From positions 1 to 18,654 of the forward strand of contig CAYYJM010000111.1 of assembly GCA_964471755.1 (NCBI GenBank): DNA of 18,654 nucleotides, written 5' to 3'. This DNA comes from CAYYJM01 sp964471755. Its GTDB lineage: Bacteria; Planctomycetota; Planctomycetia; Gemmatales; Gemmataceae. Position 1 is the first letter of the stretch; every line of letters begins with the position of its first letter. Positions 1 through 6,228 of this stretch are shown piece after piece. The position numbers and the translations under genes are program-made. Below the pieces are notes generated by a model. It had not been told where the DNA came from and did no database searches. It saw only the letters and a list, made by a program, of their open reading frames with translations.

Positions 1-28
1 CCATCAGGGGTAGAAACGGAAGGAAGAA

Positions 29-150
29 ACTCCTGCCGAGCCTACTTTCGGTCGAGAAAATGGCTCGGCAGGCGCCTCGCCCTCCCATCAGAACATGGCT
101 CGGCAGGAGCCTCGCCCTCCCATCATCGACCTCATGGAACAGTCTCTCAG
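29..150. repeat. Damaged copy A of a planctomycete-type hairpin repeat
   Basis: A left arm (29-42, ACTCCTGCCGAGCC) is followed by two direct copies of the right arm, 60-90 and 95-125. These copies are 31 bp each and differ at one base (GGCGCC versus GGAGCC). The tail at 134-150 (ATGGAACAGTCTCTCAG) matches the tail of copy B at 4093-4109 with two differences. The left arm is shorter than in copy B and the right arm is doubled, so this copy looks decayed or rearranged. Its direct translation gives ARQAPRP/ARQEPRP-like peptides that are not a real protein. Confidence 0.75.
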
Positions 151-333
151 GATCCGAACCGCGTGAGCGTGGACGATTATCGCTCACCGGGTGGTGTAAG
201 TTCGACCGGTCGGTTGACGACGTCGATCCTGGCCCAGATCACTTGAGTGTTCTCCTCACCCGTAACTGGGTTTCTACCACCGAGCCAGCAGCATTCGACC
301 CCCGGAGCGGAATTGCTACTTTTTTCTTCCGGC

Positions 334-349
334 TGGCACGCCAGGTGCG
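334..349 (+). promoter_or_regulatory. Sigma-54 (-24/-12) promoter of the phosphoesterase-dps operon
   Basis: The sequence TGGCACG-CCAG-GTGCG matches the sigma-54 consensus TGGCACG-N4-TTGCW. The -24 box is perfect, the invariant GG (335-336) and GC (347-348) have correct spacing, and there is one mismatch at each edge of the -12 box. The predicted start is near 360, giving a leader of about 45 nt before the ATG at 405. The same TGGCACG-N4-GTGC form occurs in front of hpf. The inference rests on sequence match, placement and the sigma-54 activator encoded at 9800. Confidence 0.7.
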
Positions 350-404
350 AGGTGGTAGCCCGGTAGGATTCGCCGAAGCACACCCGGGCTTAACGGAGAC
401 AGCC

Positions 405-1208
405 ATGCGACGGTTCCTGGTATGTGGCGGGGTCCACGGACGGCTCGAGAGCCTGGAGTGGCTCAACGAGGCCGTCCGCCAGCGCCGTCCCGAGGGGATC
501 CTCTTTGCGGGAGGGGTACTCGACCGGCAACGTCGGTACGAGCCTACGTCCAGCACCTGCTGGGGACATACCCCGGAGTGTACGCATTTCCTTCAGCGTT
601 TCTTCAGCACTCTCGGCGAGACCGGGGTGTTCACCGCCATAATCCCCGGGGTCCAGGATGCGCCGCTTGACGTGTTCCTGCGTCTGGGGATGAATGCCGA
701 AGCCGAGTACCCACGGCTCCGTCTGGTTCATGTCACGCCGGTCGAGGAAGCAGACGTTGCCGTGGTCGGACTGGGCGCAGCCATCACGGACTACACCTCC
801 GGGGACATCGGGTACTACTCGCGGAGCCTGGCGGACTACTATCTCCGCTCCCTCTGGACGACCACGAAGCCACGGACGGTCCTCCTGCTGCCCGCACCGC
901 CACAAAGCTGGCGCGGGGAAGAGGAGAATCGGCGGCTGGCGAACGCCCTGGTGGCCACGTACCGCCCCGATGTATGCGTACTTGGCAATCCGGTCGGCAA
1001 GCGCGGAGCCGACCGTGTCGGCGTCACGTTGATGATCAACCCCGGCCACCTGTCCGATGGGTATGCGGCCTGGTTCGACTGGGATCGCCCCGCCGGTGAG
1101 CAGGTCGAGTTACTCGACCTGCTCGACAGGGCAACGTCCTGCCAACCTCTGGCTCTGGGACACGCGGAGGACTGCCTCCAACGAGCAGGCCAGGCGGCGG
1201 GAGTGTAA
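405..1208 (+). CDS. Metallophosphoesterase-fold protein with lost metal ligands (probable pseudoenzyme)
   Basis: This 267-residue protein follows the layout of small calcineurin-like phosphoesterases (YfcE/Icc-like), but the metal-binding residues are replaced. The first motif, normally GD-x-HG, reads GGVHG (residues 8-12, Asp to Gly). The second, normally GDxxD, reads GGVLD (36-40). The third, normally GNHD, reads GVQD. The late GHxH motif reads GNPV before a conserved-looking INPGHLSDG tail. A catalytic role is therefore unlikely, and a binding or regulatory role is inferred. The ATG at 405 was chosen because GGAGAC lies just upstream and the fold begins there; the frame is open further upstream but only through repeat and promoter. 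It is first in a run with DUF2934, a microprotein, dps and a kinase, behind a sigma-54 promoter. Confidence 0.75.
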   Translation: MRRFLVCGGVHGRLESLEWLNEAVRQRRPEGILFAGGVLDRQRRYEPTSSTCWGHTPECTHFLQRFFSTLGETGVFTAIIPGVQDAPLDVFLRLGMNAEAEYPRLRLVHVTPVEEADVAVVGLGAAITDYTSGDIGYYSRSLADYYLRSLWTTTKPRTVLLLPAPPQSWRGEEENRRLANALVATYRPDVCVLGNPVGKRGADRVGVTLMINPGHLSDGYAAWFDWDRPAGEQVELLDLLDRATSCQPLALGHAEDCLQRAGQAAGV

Positions 1209-1260
1209 GCCTCAGAAACGATAGGAACCTCAGACAACGGTTTCCAGAAAGGACTGGCAG

Positions 1261-1509
1261 ATGTCCACGAAAACTCGGAAACAGCGTCATCAGGCCGAGG
1301 CGAGCAACGGCGTGGTGCGGATGGACCTTACGGCCAGCGCCGCCCCCGCCCGGCAGGCATTAAGCGCGGAAGAGCGACTCCGGCTGATTCAGCTCCGCGC
1401 TTACGACCTGTGGGAACAGGCGGGCAGGCCGGGCGGGGACGAGGCCAGGGAGCGGTTCTGGTGCGAAGCCGAGAAAGAGATCCTGGCTTCTCAGGCGACG
1501 GCCGGATGA
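1261..1509 (+). CDS. DUF2934 domain small protein
   Basis: This 82-residue protein has a charged N-terminus and a C-terminal block of the type RLIQLRAYDLWEQAGRPGGD followed by ARERFWCEAEKEIL. That is the DUF2934 signature (R-AY-LWE-x-GRP-G--x-x-FW--AE-E). The family is common in planctomycetes and proteobacteria, often near stress genes, and its function is unknown. The start is supported by AAAGGA upstream of the ATG. It begins 52 nt after the phosphoesterase-like gene, in the same direction, and no separate promoter is obvious, so it is probably in the same transcript. Confidence 0.85.
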   Translation: MSTKTRKQRHQAEASNGVVRMDLTASAAPARQALSAEERLRLIQLRAYDLWEQAGRPGGDEARERFWCEAEKEILASQATAG

Positions 1510-1567
1510 GGGCGACGAATTCCCGTGTCGTCGGCCGCACGCCCACCCAGTGGTAAGGAGCCTTCTC

Positions 1568-1657
1568 ATGGATTGGCAAACCGTTGCCTTCGTGGCGGTC
1601 GGCGTCGGCATTTTCGTCCTGTGGCTCTTTATCCTGCCGCGGATGGGGATGGGGTGA
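1568..1657 (+). CDS. 29-residue single-pass membrane microprotein
   Basis: This short frame is preceded by a textbook Shine-Dalgarno sequence, AAGGAG (1555-1560), 7 nt before the ATG. It encodes 29 residues: a short polar start (MDWQT), one hydrophobic helix of about 18 residues (VAFVAVGVGIFVLWLFIL), and a PRMGMG tail, then TGA. One transmembrane segment fills nearly the whole protein. It lies in the same direction between DUF2934 (58 nt upstream) and dps (150 nt downstream). The function is unknown; a small membrane stress peptide is plausible. The ideal ribosome binding site and clear hydrophobic segment support a real gene, but I cannot compare it with homologues. Confidence 0.65.
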   Translation: MDWQTVAFVAVGVGIFVLWLFILPRMGMG

Positions 1658-1670
1658 AGGGCCGATGGCG

Positions 1671-1687
1671 GATGCCCGTCGGGCATC
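1671..1687 (+). other. Short hairpin between the microprotein and dps
   Basis: GATGCCC and GGGCATC form a 7-bp stem around a 3-nt loop, 13 nt after the microprotein stop. There is no following T-run, so a true intrinsic terminator is doubtful. It may attenuate or process the transcript ahead of dps, whose own leader (1658-1807) shows no clear promoter. Confidence 0.4.
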
Positions 1688-1807
1688 CCTCGACAGAAGA
1701 CGACGCGCGAGACGGATGGGCCAGCGTTCGACCAGAAGAAGCCTTGATGAGCTACTAACGCCTCTGGACCGCAGTCGTTCCAGAACACTCAGTGCAGGAG
1801 ACGTTTC

Positions 1808-2299
1808 ATGGCCAAAGCACGCACCTTCAAGACCAGGATCGACCTGCCCGTGGCTGGGCGGGAGAAGCTGATCGCCCTGCTCAACCAGCAACTGGCGGAC
1901 ACGTTCGACCTCTACGGGCAGAGCAAGCAGGCACACTGGAACGTCAAGGGCCCGCAGTTCTTCCAGCTGCACGAACTGTTCGACGACCTGGCCGAGGAGT
2001 TGCTGGAGTACGTCGATCTGATCGCCGAGCGGGCGACGGCGCTGGGAGGAACCGCGCTGGGCACGATCCGCATGGCCGGCGCGGTCTCCCGACTGGCCGA
2101 GTACCCGCTCGACGCGGGGGGCAGCATGCAGCACGTCGAGGCACTGGCGGAGCGTTTCGCCGCCCTGGCCGCCACGACACGCTCGGCCATTGCCGCCGCC
2201 GACGACCTCGGCGACGCCGACACCGCCGACCTGCTTACCGAGGTGTCGCGCGGACTCGACAAGAGCCTGTGGTTCCTGGAAGCCCATTTGCAGGCGTGA
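1808..2299 (+). CDS. dps: Dps-type ferritin-like DNA-protection protein
   Basis: This 163-residue protein is the usual Dps length. Dps forms 12-subunit cages that oxidise Fe(II) with peroxide, store iron and protect DNA in starvation or oxidative stress. The inter-subunit ferroxidase signature is intact: KQAHWNVKG with H43, then LHELFDDLAEE with H55, D59 and E63, then the DLIAERATALGG helix. AGGAG lies 7 nt before the ATG at 1808. The kinase gene starts 38 nt after the stop. A longer frame covering this gene in another register is a shadow. It is expected to be co-expressed with the genes upstream from the sigma-54 promoter at 334, although a weak local promoter cannot be excluded. Confidence 0.92.
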   Translation: MAKARTFKTRIDLPVAGREKLIALLNQQLADTFDLYGQSKQAHWNVKGPQFFQLHELFDDLAEELLEYVDLIAERATALGGTALGTIRMAGAVSRLAEYPLDAGGSMQHVEALAERFAALAATTRSAIAAADDLGDADTADLLTEVSRGLDKSLWFLEAHLQA

Positions 2300-2337
2300 C
2301 AGGACGGGGCGAATACTCGATAAGAAGGGATGCGCGA

Positions 2338-3927
2338 ATGGACCTGGCCCAGATGATCGAGGCACTCTCCAACCCGAGTGCTTACCCTGATCCGGTCGGT
2401 GAGGTGGAGGTGCGGCACACCCACATCTCGGCGGTCTTCCTGGTCGGCTCTCATGTCTACAAGGTCAAGAAGCCCGTCGCGTTCGGTTTCCTCGACTTCA
2501 GCACTCTGGCCCGGCGTCGGCACTACTGCGAGGAGGAGGTACGCCTCAACCGTCGTCTGGCCCCGGAGGTCTACCTCGGCGTGGTGCCGGTGACGCGCGA
2601 CGACACGGGAGTGCGGGTCGAGGGCGATGGCGAGGTCATCGAGTGGGCGGTGAAGATGCGCCGCCTGCCCGACGAAGCCACCCTGCAAAGCCGTCTCCCA
2701 CGGGGCGAGGTCGGAGTTCCGGTCGTGGAGGCCCTGGCGCGCAGGATCGCCTCCTTCCACGCGCGAGCCGAGTCTGGACCGCGTGTCGCCGCCTTCGGGC
2801 GCTTCGAGGTCGTGGCCGGCAACGCCCGCGAGAACTTCGAGCAGTCCACGGCCCATGTCGGCAATACCGTCAGCAACGCCCTCTTTACTCGAGCGCGGGC
2901 GCTCACGGAGGAGGCCCTGGACCGTCACCGCGCCTTGATCGAGTCACGGGCCGAACGCGGTGTACCCCGAGATACGCACGGCGATCTGCGTCTCGGCCAC
3001 GTTTACTACTTTCCCGGCTGGGAACCCCCAGACGACCTGGTGATCATCGACTGCATTGAGTTCAACGAGCGCTTTCGCTTCGCCGACCCGATCGCCGACA
3101 TGGCCTTCCTGGTCATGGGGCTGACCCTTCAGGGGCATCGCGATCTGGCACGAGCGTTCGTGGAGGCGTACTTGCGGGACTCGTGCGACGGCGAGGGCCG
3201 CACGCTGGTTCCCTTCTACACGGCCTACCGGGCGGCCGTGCGCGGCAAGGTGGAAGGTCTGAAGATGGCGCGGCCGGAGATCGCGGAGACCGACCGGGCG
3301 GTGGCCCTGACCAAGGCGAAAGGATCCTGGCTCCTGGCACTCAGCGAACTGGAGGTACCGAGCCAGAAGCCCTGCCTCGTCCTGGTCAGTGGCCTGCCCG
3401 GCACCGGCAAGTCCACTCTGGCTCGCGCCCTGGCCGATCGGGCCGGCTTCCACGTCATCCGCTCGGATTTCGTCCGCAAGGAATTGACCGGTGCCGCCAG
3501 CAACGGACGGAGTCTGTCAGCCTTCGGGGAGGGCATCTACTCGGCGGAGTGGACCGAACGCACCTATGCGGAATGTCTGCGTCAGGCCGAGGGGCTGCTG
3601 TTCGAGGGACAGCGCGTTCTCGTGGACGCCAACTTCCGCGAGGAAGCCTGGCGCAGGGCCTTTCTCGACGCGGCCATCCGCTGGGGTGTGCCGGCCGGTC
3701 TTCTCCATTGCCAGGCTGACCCGGAGGTCGTGCGACAGCGTCTGGCGAGCCGCCGGGGCGATGCCTCCGACGCGGACTGGGGCGTCTATTTGAAGGCCGT
3801 GGAAGCCTGGGAAGAACCCGGCCCGCGGACGCGGCCCTTTCTCCAGACGGTTGCGACCGTCGGGAGCGTGGAACAGGCCCTCTTCCAGGCGGTTGAAATC
3901 CTCCGGCAATGGGATCTTTGCGACTGA
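2338..3927 (+). CDS. Fused aminoglycoside-phosphotransferase-like / P-loop kinase (COG2187-COG0645 type)
   Basis: This 529-residue two-domain protein has an N-terminal kinase-like domain (about 1-335) with an APH catalytic loop, HGDLRLGHV (around residue 213), followed by IDCIEFNERFRFADPIADMAF, which carries the usual metal-binding Asp region. The C-terminal domain (about 345-529) opens with a Walker A, GLPGTGKS, then RSDFVRKEL. The fusion is a known but biochemically uncharacterised family; neither drug resistance nor a particular substrate can be inferred. The ATG at 2338 is chosen for AAGGGA 7 nt upstream. The frame stays open for 182 codons before it, but that stretch overlaps dps. It is the last gene of the plus-strand run. 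Confidence 0.85.
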   Translation: MDLAQMIEALSNPSAYPDPVGEVEVRHTHISAVFLVGSHVYKVKKPVAFGFLDFSTLARRRHYCEEEVRLNRRLAPEVYLGVVPVTRDDTGVRVEGDGEVIEWAVKMRRLPDEATLQSRLPRGEVGVPVVEALARRIASFHARAESGPRVAAFGRFEVVAGNARENFEQSTAHVGNTVSNALFTRARALTEEALDRHRALIESRAERGVPRDTHGDLRLGHVYYFPGWEPPDDLVIIDCIEFNERFRFADPIADMAFLVMGLTLQGHRDLARAFVEAYLRDSCDGEGRTLVPFYTAYRAAVRGKVEGLKMARPEIAETDRAVALTKAKGSWLLALSELEVPSQKPCLVLVSGLPGTGKSTLARALADRAGFHVIRSDFVRKELTGAASNGRSLSAFGEGIYSAEWTERTYAECLRQAEGLLFEGQRVLVDANFREEAWRRAFLDAAIRWGVPAGLLHCQADPEVVRQRLASRRGDASDADWGVYLKAVEAWEEPGPRTRPFLQTVATVGSVEQALFQAVEILRQWDLCD

Positions 3928-3987
3928 AAGGGGGTGCCCTTTGCGAGGTGTTGGCGACGAGCTGATTCCGGACTCTTTCCAGAGTCC
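3927..3987 (+). terminator. Two short hairpins after the kinase gene
   Basis: AAAGGG/CCCTTT (3927-3942) overlaps the last base of the kinase stop codon. It is followed by GGACTCT-TTCC-AGAGTCC (3970-3987), a perfect 7-bp stem with a 4-nt loop. Neither has a clear T-tract, so this is terminator-like structure between convergent genes, reinforced by the large hairpin repeat that follows. Confidence 0.45.
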
Positions 3988-3995
3988 CTGCTCTC

Positions 3996-4109
3996 AGAGT
4001 CTGTCCCTCAAGGGACCTGGCCACGGGAGGGCGAGGCTCCTGCCGAGCCTGTTTTGATTCCGAATGGCTCGGCGGGAGCCTCGCCCTCCCGTATGGGACA
4101 GACTCTCAG
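3996..4109. repeat. Intact copy B of the hairpin repeat, between convergent genes
   Basis: Nested inverted repeats are visible. The outer arms are AGAGTCTGTCCC (3996-4007) and GGGACAGACTCT (4095-4106). The inner arms are 27 bp (4023-4049 and 4066-4092) with one mismatch around a 16-nt loop. The inner arms translate as GEAPAEP and GSAGASPS, peptides I know as frequent artefacts in planctomycete annotations. The antiporter stop codon (4106-4108, minus strand) lies in the element's right border. It could act as a bidirectional terminator or be a small mobile MITE/REP-like element. Confidence 0.85.
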
Positions 4110-5578
4110 CGTGCAGGCCCTGAGCCAATGACCAGGGTCTCCACCCTGGCGAACGTCTCCGCGTCCGCCAGGACAAGGAGCGTGTCGCCCGGGCCGAGGA
4201 TCGTGCCACCACTGGGCACGAGGTACTCGTCTCCCCGGGCGATCAGCACGACCAGAGACTCGGCAGGAAGCCGCAAGGAGACGAGCGACCGTCCGTCCGC
4301 TGGTGATTTCTCCGGCACGGTTACCTCACGCAGTTCGCTCGTGAGGCCGGCCATCGGATTGTACTCCAGCGGGAAGACACGCGGCCGAACCAGCGGCGCA
4401 TCCAGACCGAGCCACCGTGCCACCAACGGGAGCGAGGTTCCCTGCACCAGAACGGAGGTCAGCACGACGAAGAAGACGACGTTGAACAGGAACCCCGCCT
4501 TCGGCACCCCGGCCAGAAGCGGGAACGTCGCCAGGACGACCGGCACCGAGCCGCGCAGGCCAACCCACGACACGAACAACTTCTCACGCCAACCGATCCG
4601 CGTCGGTGCGAGGCAGACGAACACGCTCACCGGCCGGGCGACGAAGATGAGCCAGGCAGCGGCCAGCAACGCCGGGCCAGCGACGGTGACCACCTGCGAC
4701 GGATAGACGAGCAATCCCAGGACAAGGAACATCGCGATCTGCATCAGCCACGCCAGGCCGTCGTGAAAGCGGAGCAGGCTCCGCTTGTGAAGGAAGTCGT
4801 GGTTGCCGACGTAGATGCCAGCGAGATAGACCGCCAGGAAACCGTTGCCGCCAACGTGGTTGGCCAGGCTGTACGTAACCAGGACAAGGGCCAGCGTCAG
4901 CACCGGGTAGAGTCCGTCGTAGCCGAGGTTGAGGCGGTTGACCAGCCAGACGATGGCTCGTCCCGCCACGATGCCGACCAGGGCCCCGACGGGAAGCTGG
5001 AGACCGAACAGCCCCAGCAGTCCGACCGGCGAAAGGTCCGGCTGGGTAAGGACCTGGACGAAGCCGATCGTCAGCAGGGCGGCCATCGGGTCGTTGCTGC
5101 CGGACTCGAGTTCGAGGAGCGGCTTGAGCTGCCCCTTGAGGCTGACGTTCCGGGACCGCAGAACCGAGAAGACGGCTGCGGCGTCGGTCGAGGAGACGAT
5201 CGAGCCGAGCAGGATGCCTTCGAGCGGAGTCAGGCCCAGAACGAGGTGTGCGAACAGGCCGAACACCGCTGCGGTCAGGATGACCCCGACCGTGGCAAGG
5301 GCGATGCCATAGGGCAGGACCGGCCGAACGTCGGTCCATTTCGTTTCCAGGCCACCGGAAAAGAGGATGAACGCCAGCGCCGCCGCACCGATGAACTGAG
5401 CGAGCGAGGCGTCGTCGAAAGGGATGCCGCCGGGCCCTTCGGACCCAGCCAGCATGCCCAGAGCCAGGAAGAGGACCAGAGCCGGGACGCCGAATCGATC
5501 GGAAACCTTACTCGCCAGGACGCTCAGCAGCAGGATGACGGCCAGGCTCAGCAAGGTTGTGTCGATCGCCGATCCCAT
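4106..5578 (-). CDS. CvrA/NhaP2-type potassium/proton antiporter
   Basis: This 490-residue inner-membrane CPA1 antiporter has about 12 hydrophobic segments in the first 390 residues and a cytoplasmic TrkA-C-like domain at about 405-490. Family motifs are present: FILFSGGLETKW, SIVSSTDAAAVFSVLRSR and ELESGSNDPMA, the last carrying the ion-binding Asp. The family exports K+ (or Na+) in exchange for H+, adjusting pH and turgor. The ATG at 5578 is chosen because GGAAGGAAG lies just upstream; the frame extends 12 codons further without support. It follows rnk by 48 nt and is probably co-transcribed. The stop codon falls inside the hairpin repeat. The exact ion cannot be read from the sequence. Confidence 0.88.
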   Translation of the reverse strand: MGSAIDTTLLSLAVILLLSVLASKVSDRFGVPALVLFLALGMLAGSEGPGGIPFDDASLAQFIGAAALAFILFSGGLETKWTDVRPVLPYGIALATVGVILTAAVFGLFAHLVLGLTPLEGILLGSIVSSTDAAAVFSVLRSRNVSLKGQLKPLLELESGSNDPMAALLTIGFVQVLTQPDLSPVGLLGLFGLQLPVGALVGIVAGRAIVWLVNRLNLGYDGLYPVLTLALVLVTYSLANHVGGNGFLAVYLAGIYVGNHDFLHKRSLLRFHDGLAWLMQIAMFLVLGLLVYPSQVVTVAGPALLAAAWLIFVARPVSVFVCLAPTRIGWREKLFVSWVGLRGSVPVVLATFPLLAGVPKAGFLFNVVFFVVLTSVLVQGTSLPLVARWLGLDAPLVRPRVFPLEYNPMAGLTSELREVTVPEKSPADGRSLVSLRLPAESLVVLIARGDEYLVPSGGTILGPGDTLLVLADAETFARVETLVIGSGPAR

Positions 5579-5626
5579 CGGATACTTCCTTCCCGACACC
5601 TCTCGCCAGGCCACCCCGACCGCCGC

Positions 5627-6043
5627 TCAGCTGTGCAGCGCCCCGGCTCGTTCCGGCTGATAGAGTACGGACTCGACCTGAAGGCGGCGAACACCGGCCG
5701 GCACGCGCCGCTCGATGACGGCACCGACCCGATGGCCGAGCAGAGCCGTCCCGACCGGAGCCAGAACGGAAATCCGCCCCCGATCGATGTCGGCATCGGC
5801 CGGGTAGACCAGTTCGTACTCGACCACCTCCTCGGTGGCCAGGTCGCGGACTCGGACGACCGAATTCATCGTCACGACGTCGGGCGGAACCTTGTGGGAA
5901 GGGACGGCGCGAGCCCGACCGAGTTCGCCTTCGAGCGCGACCAGTTGCTCCTCACGGGCGCTGGCTCCCTGCCGGGCCGACTCGATCAACGCCGCGAGCC
6001 GCTCACGGTCTGTCTCGGAAATGATGCGGGTTCGCTTCTTCAC
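5627..6043 (-). CDS. rnk: Rnk, GreA/GreB-family nucleoside diphosphate kinase regulator
   Basis: This 138-residue protein aligns by eye with E. coli Rnk over its whole length: an N-terminal coiled-coil arm, then PPDVVTMNSVVRVRDL, LVYPADADIDRGRISVLAPVGTALLG, and a closing LLYQPE-type end (VLYQPERAG). Rnk binds RNA polymerase through the same surface as Gre factors and influences nucleotide pools. The start codon is GTG at 6043, with AGGAG 8 nt upstream. The antiporter gene follows after 48 nt. Upstream lie a possible weak sigma-54 promoter and the terminator of the universal stress gene, so this pair is probably its own transcription unit. Confidence 0.9.
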   Translation of the reverse strand: MKKRTRIISETDRERLAALIESARQGASAREEQLVALEGELGRARAVPSHKVPPDVVTMNSVVRVRDLATEEVVEYELVYPADADIDRGRISVLAPVGTALLGHRVGAVIERRVPAGVRRLQVESVLYQPERAGALHS

Positions 6044-6075
6044 GGTCCTGTCTCCTCACCTGGTTATCGGGGCCA

Positions 6076-6091
6076 GGCGGTGGTCGAGCCA
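6076..6091 (-). promoter_or_regulatory. Weak sigma-54-like candidate promoter of rnk
   Basis: Read on the minus strand the sequence is TGGCTCG-ACCA-CCGCC. It keeps the invariant GG and GC at correct spacing but deviates at one -24 base and at the -12 TT. The predicted start would be near 6065, about 20 nt before the GTG and just upstream of the Shine-Dalgarno sequence. The same bases form a hairpin (CGGTGG/CCACCG), so the match may be chance. Confidence 0.3.
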
Positions 6092-6157
6092 CCGGCCCCG
6101 TTTGAATCGGTCGGCCGCGCTTCTGGCGACGGCTGGTCTGTTCTGTTCCCGGGATCA

Positions 6158-6194
6158 ACAGAACGGACGCCCGAGGTCCGGGCGTCCGTTCTGT
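6158..6194 (-). terminator. Strong hairpin terminator of the universal stress protein gene
   Basis: Perfect 16-bp arms (6158-6173 and 6179-6194) surround a 5-nt loop, 34 nt past the stop of the stress protein gene. The stem is GC-rich (GGACGCCCG core) but the trailing T-run is short (GTT). It separates the hpf-usp unit from rnk-antiporter. Confidence 0.75.
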
Positions 6195-6228
6195 CGCAAA
6201 CCTCACTCCTCGTTCCGTGTCAGCCACA

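Larger units (their letters stand above)
1..404. other. Non-coding leader region: repeat copy A plus sigma-54 promoter
   Basis: I see no gene here. The region holds a damaged copy of the hairpin repeat (about 29-150), then about 180 bp of unassigned DNA, then a sigma-54-type promoter (334-349) and the leader of the gene at 405. The unassigned part contains small dyads such as GACCGGTC (204-211) and the near-palindrome CACTTGAGTG (240-249), which could be activator sites, but neither recurs convincingly at the other sigma-54 promoters. An A/T-rich tract (about 314-328) lies just upstream of the -24 box. The reading frame stays open from position 60 into the gene, but its first 115 codons translate the repeat and the promoter and have no ribosome binding site. 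Confidence 0.7.

Noticed and set aside
60..404. N-terminal 115 codons of the open frame leading into the phosphoesterase-like gene
   Set aside because: They translate repeat copy A and the sigma-54 promoter, have no ribosome site and no resemblance to the fold; the supported ATG is at 405.
1792..2337. 182-codon upstream extension of the kinase frame
   Set aside because: It overlaps dps completely in another register; the ATG at 2338 has a good ribosome site and starts the conserved domain.
3146..3161. TGGCACG-like match inside the kinase gene
   Set aside because: It lacks the -12 GC at the correct spacing and sits mid-gene with no downstream start; treated as chance.
2338..3927. Reading the APH-like domain as an antibiotic resistance enzyme
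   Set aside because: The fusion with a P-loop kinase domain marks an uncharacterised housekeeping/stress family; the catalytic loop alone does not show drug specificity.
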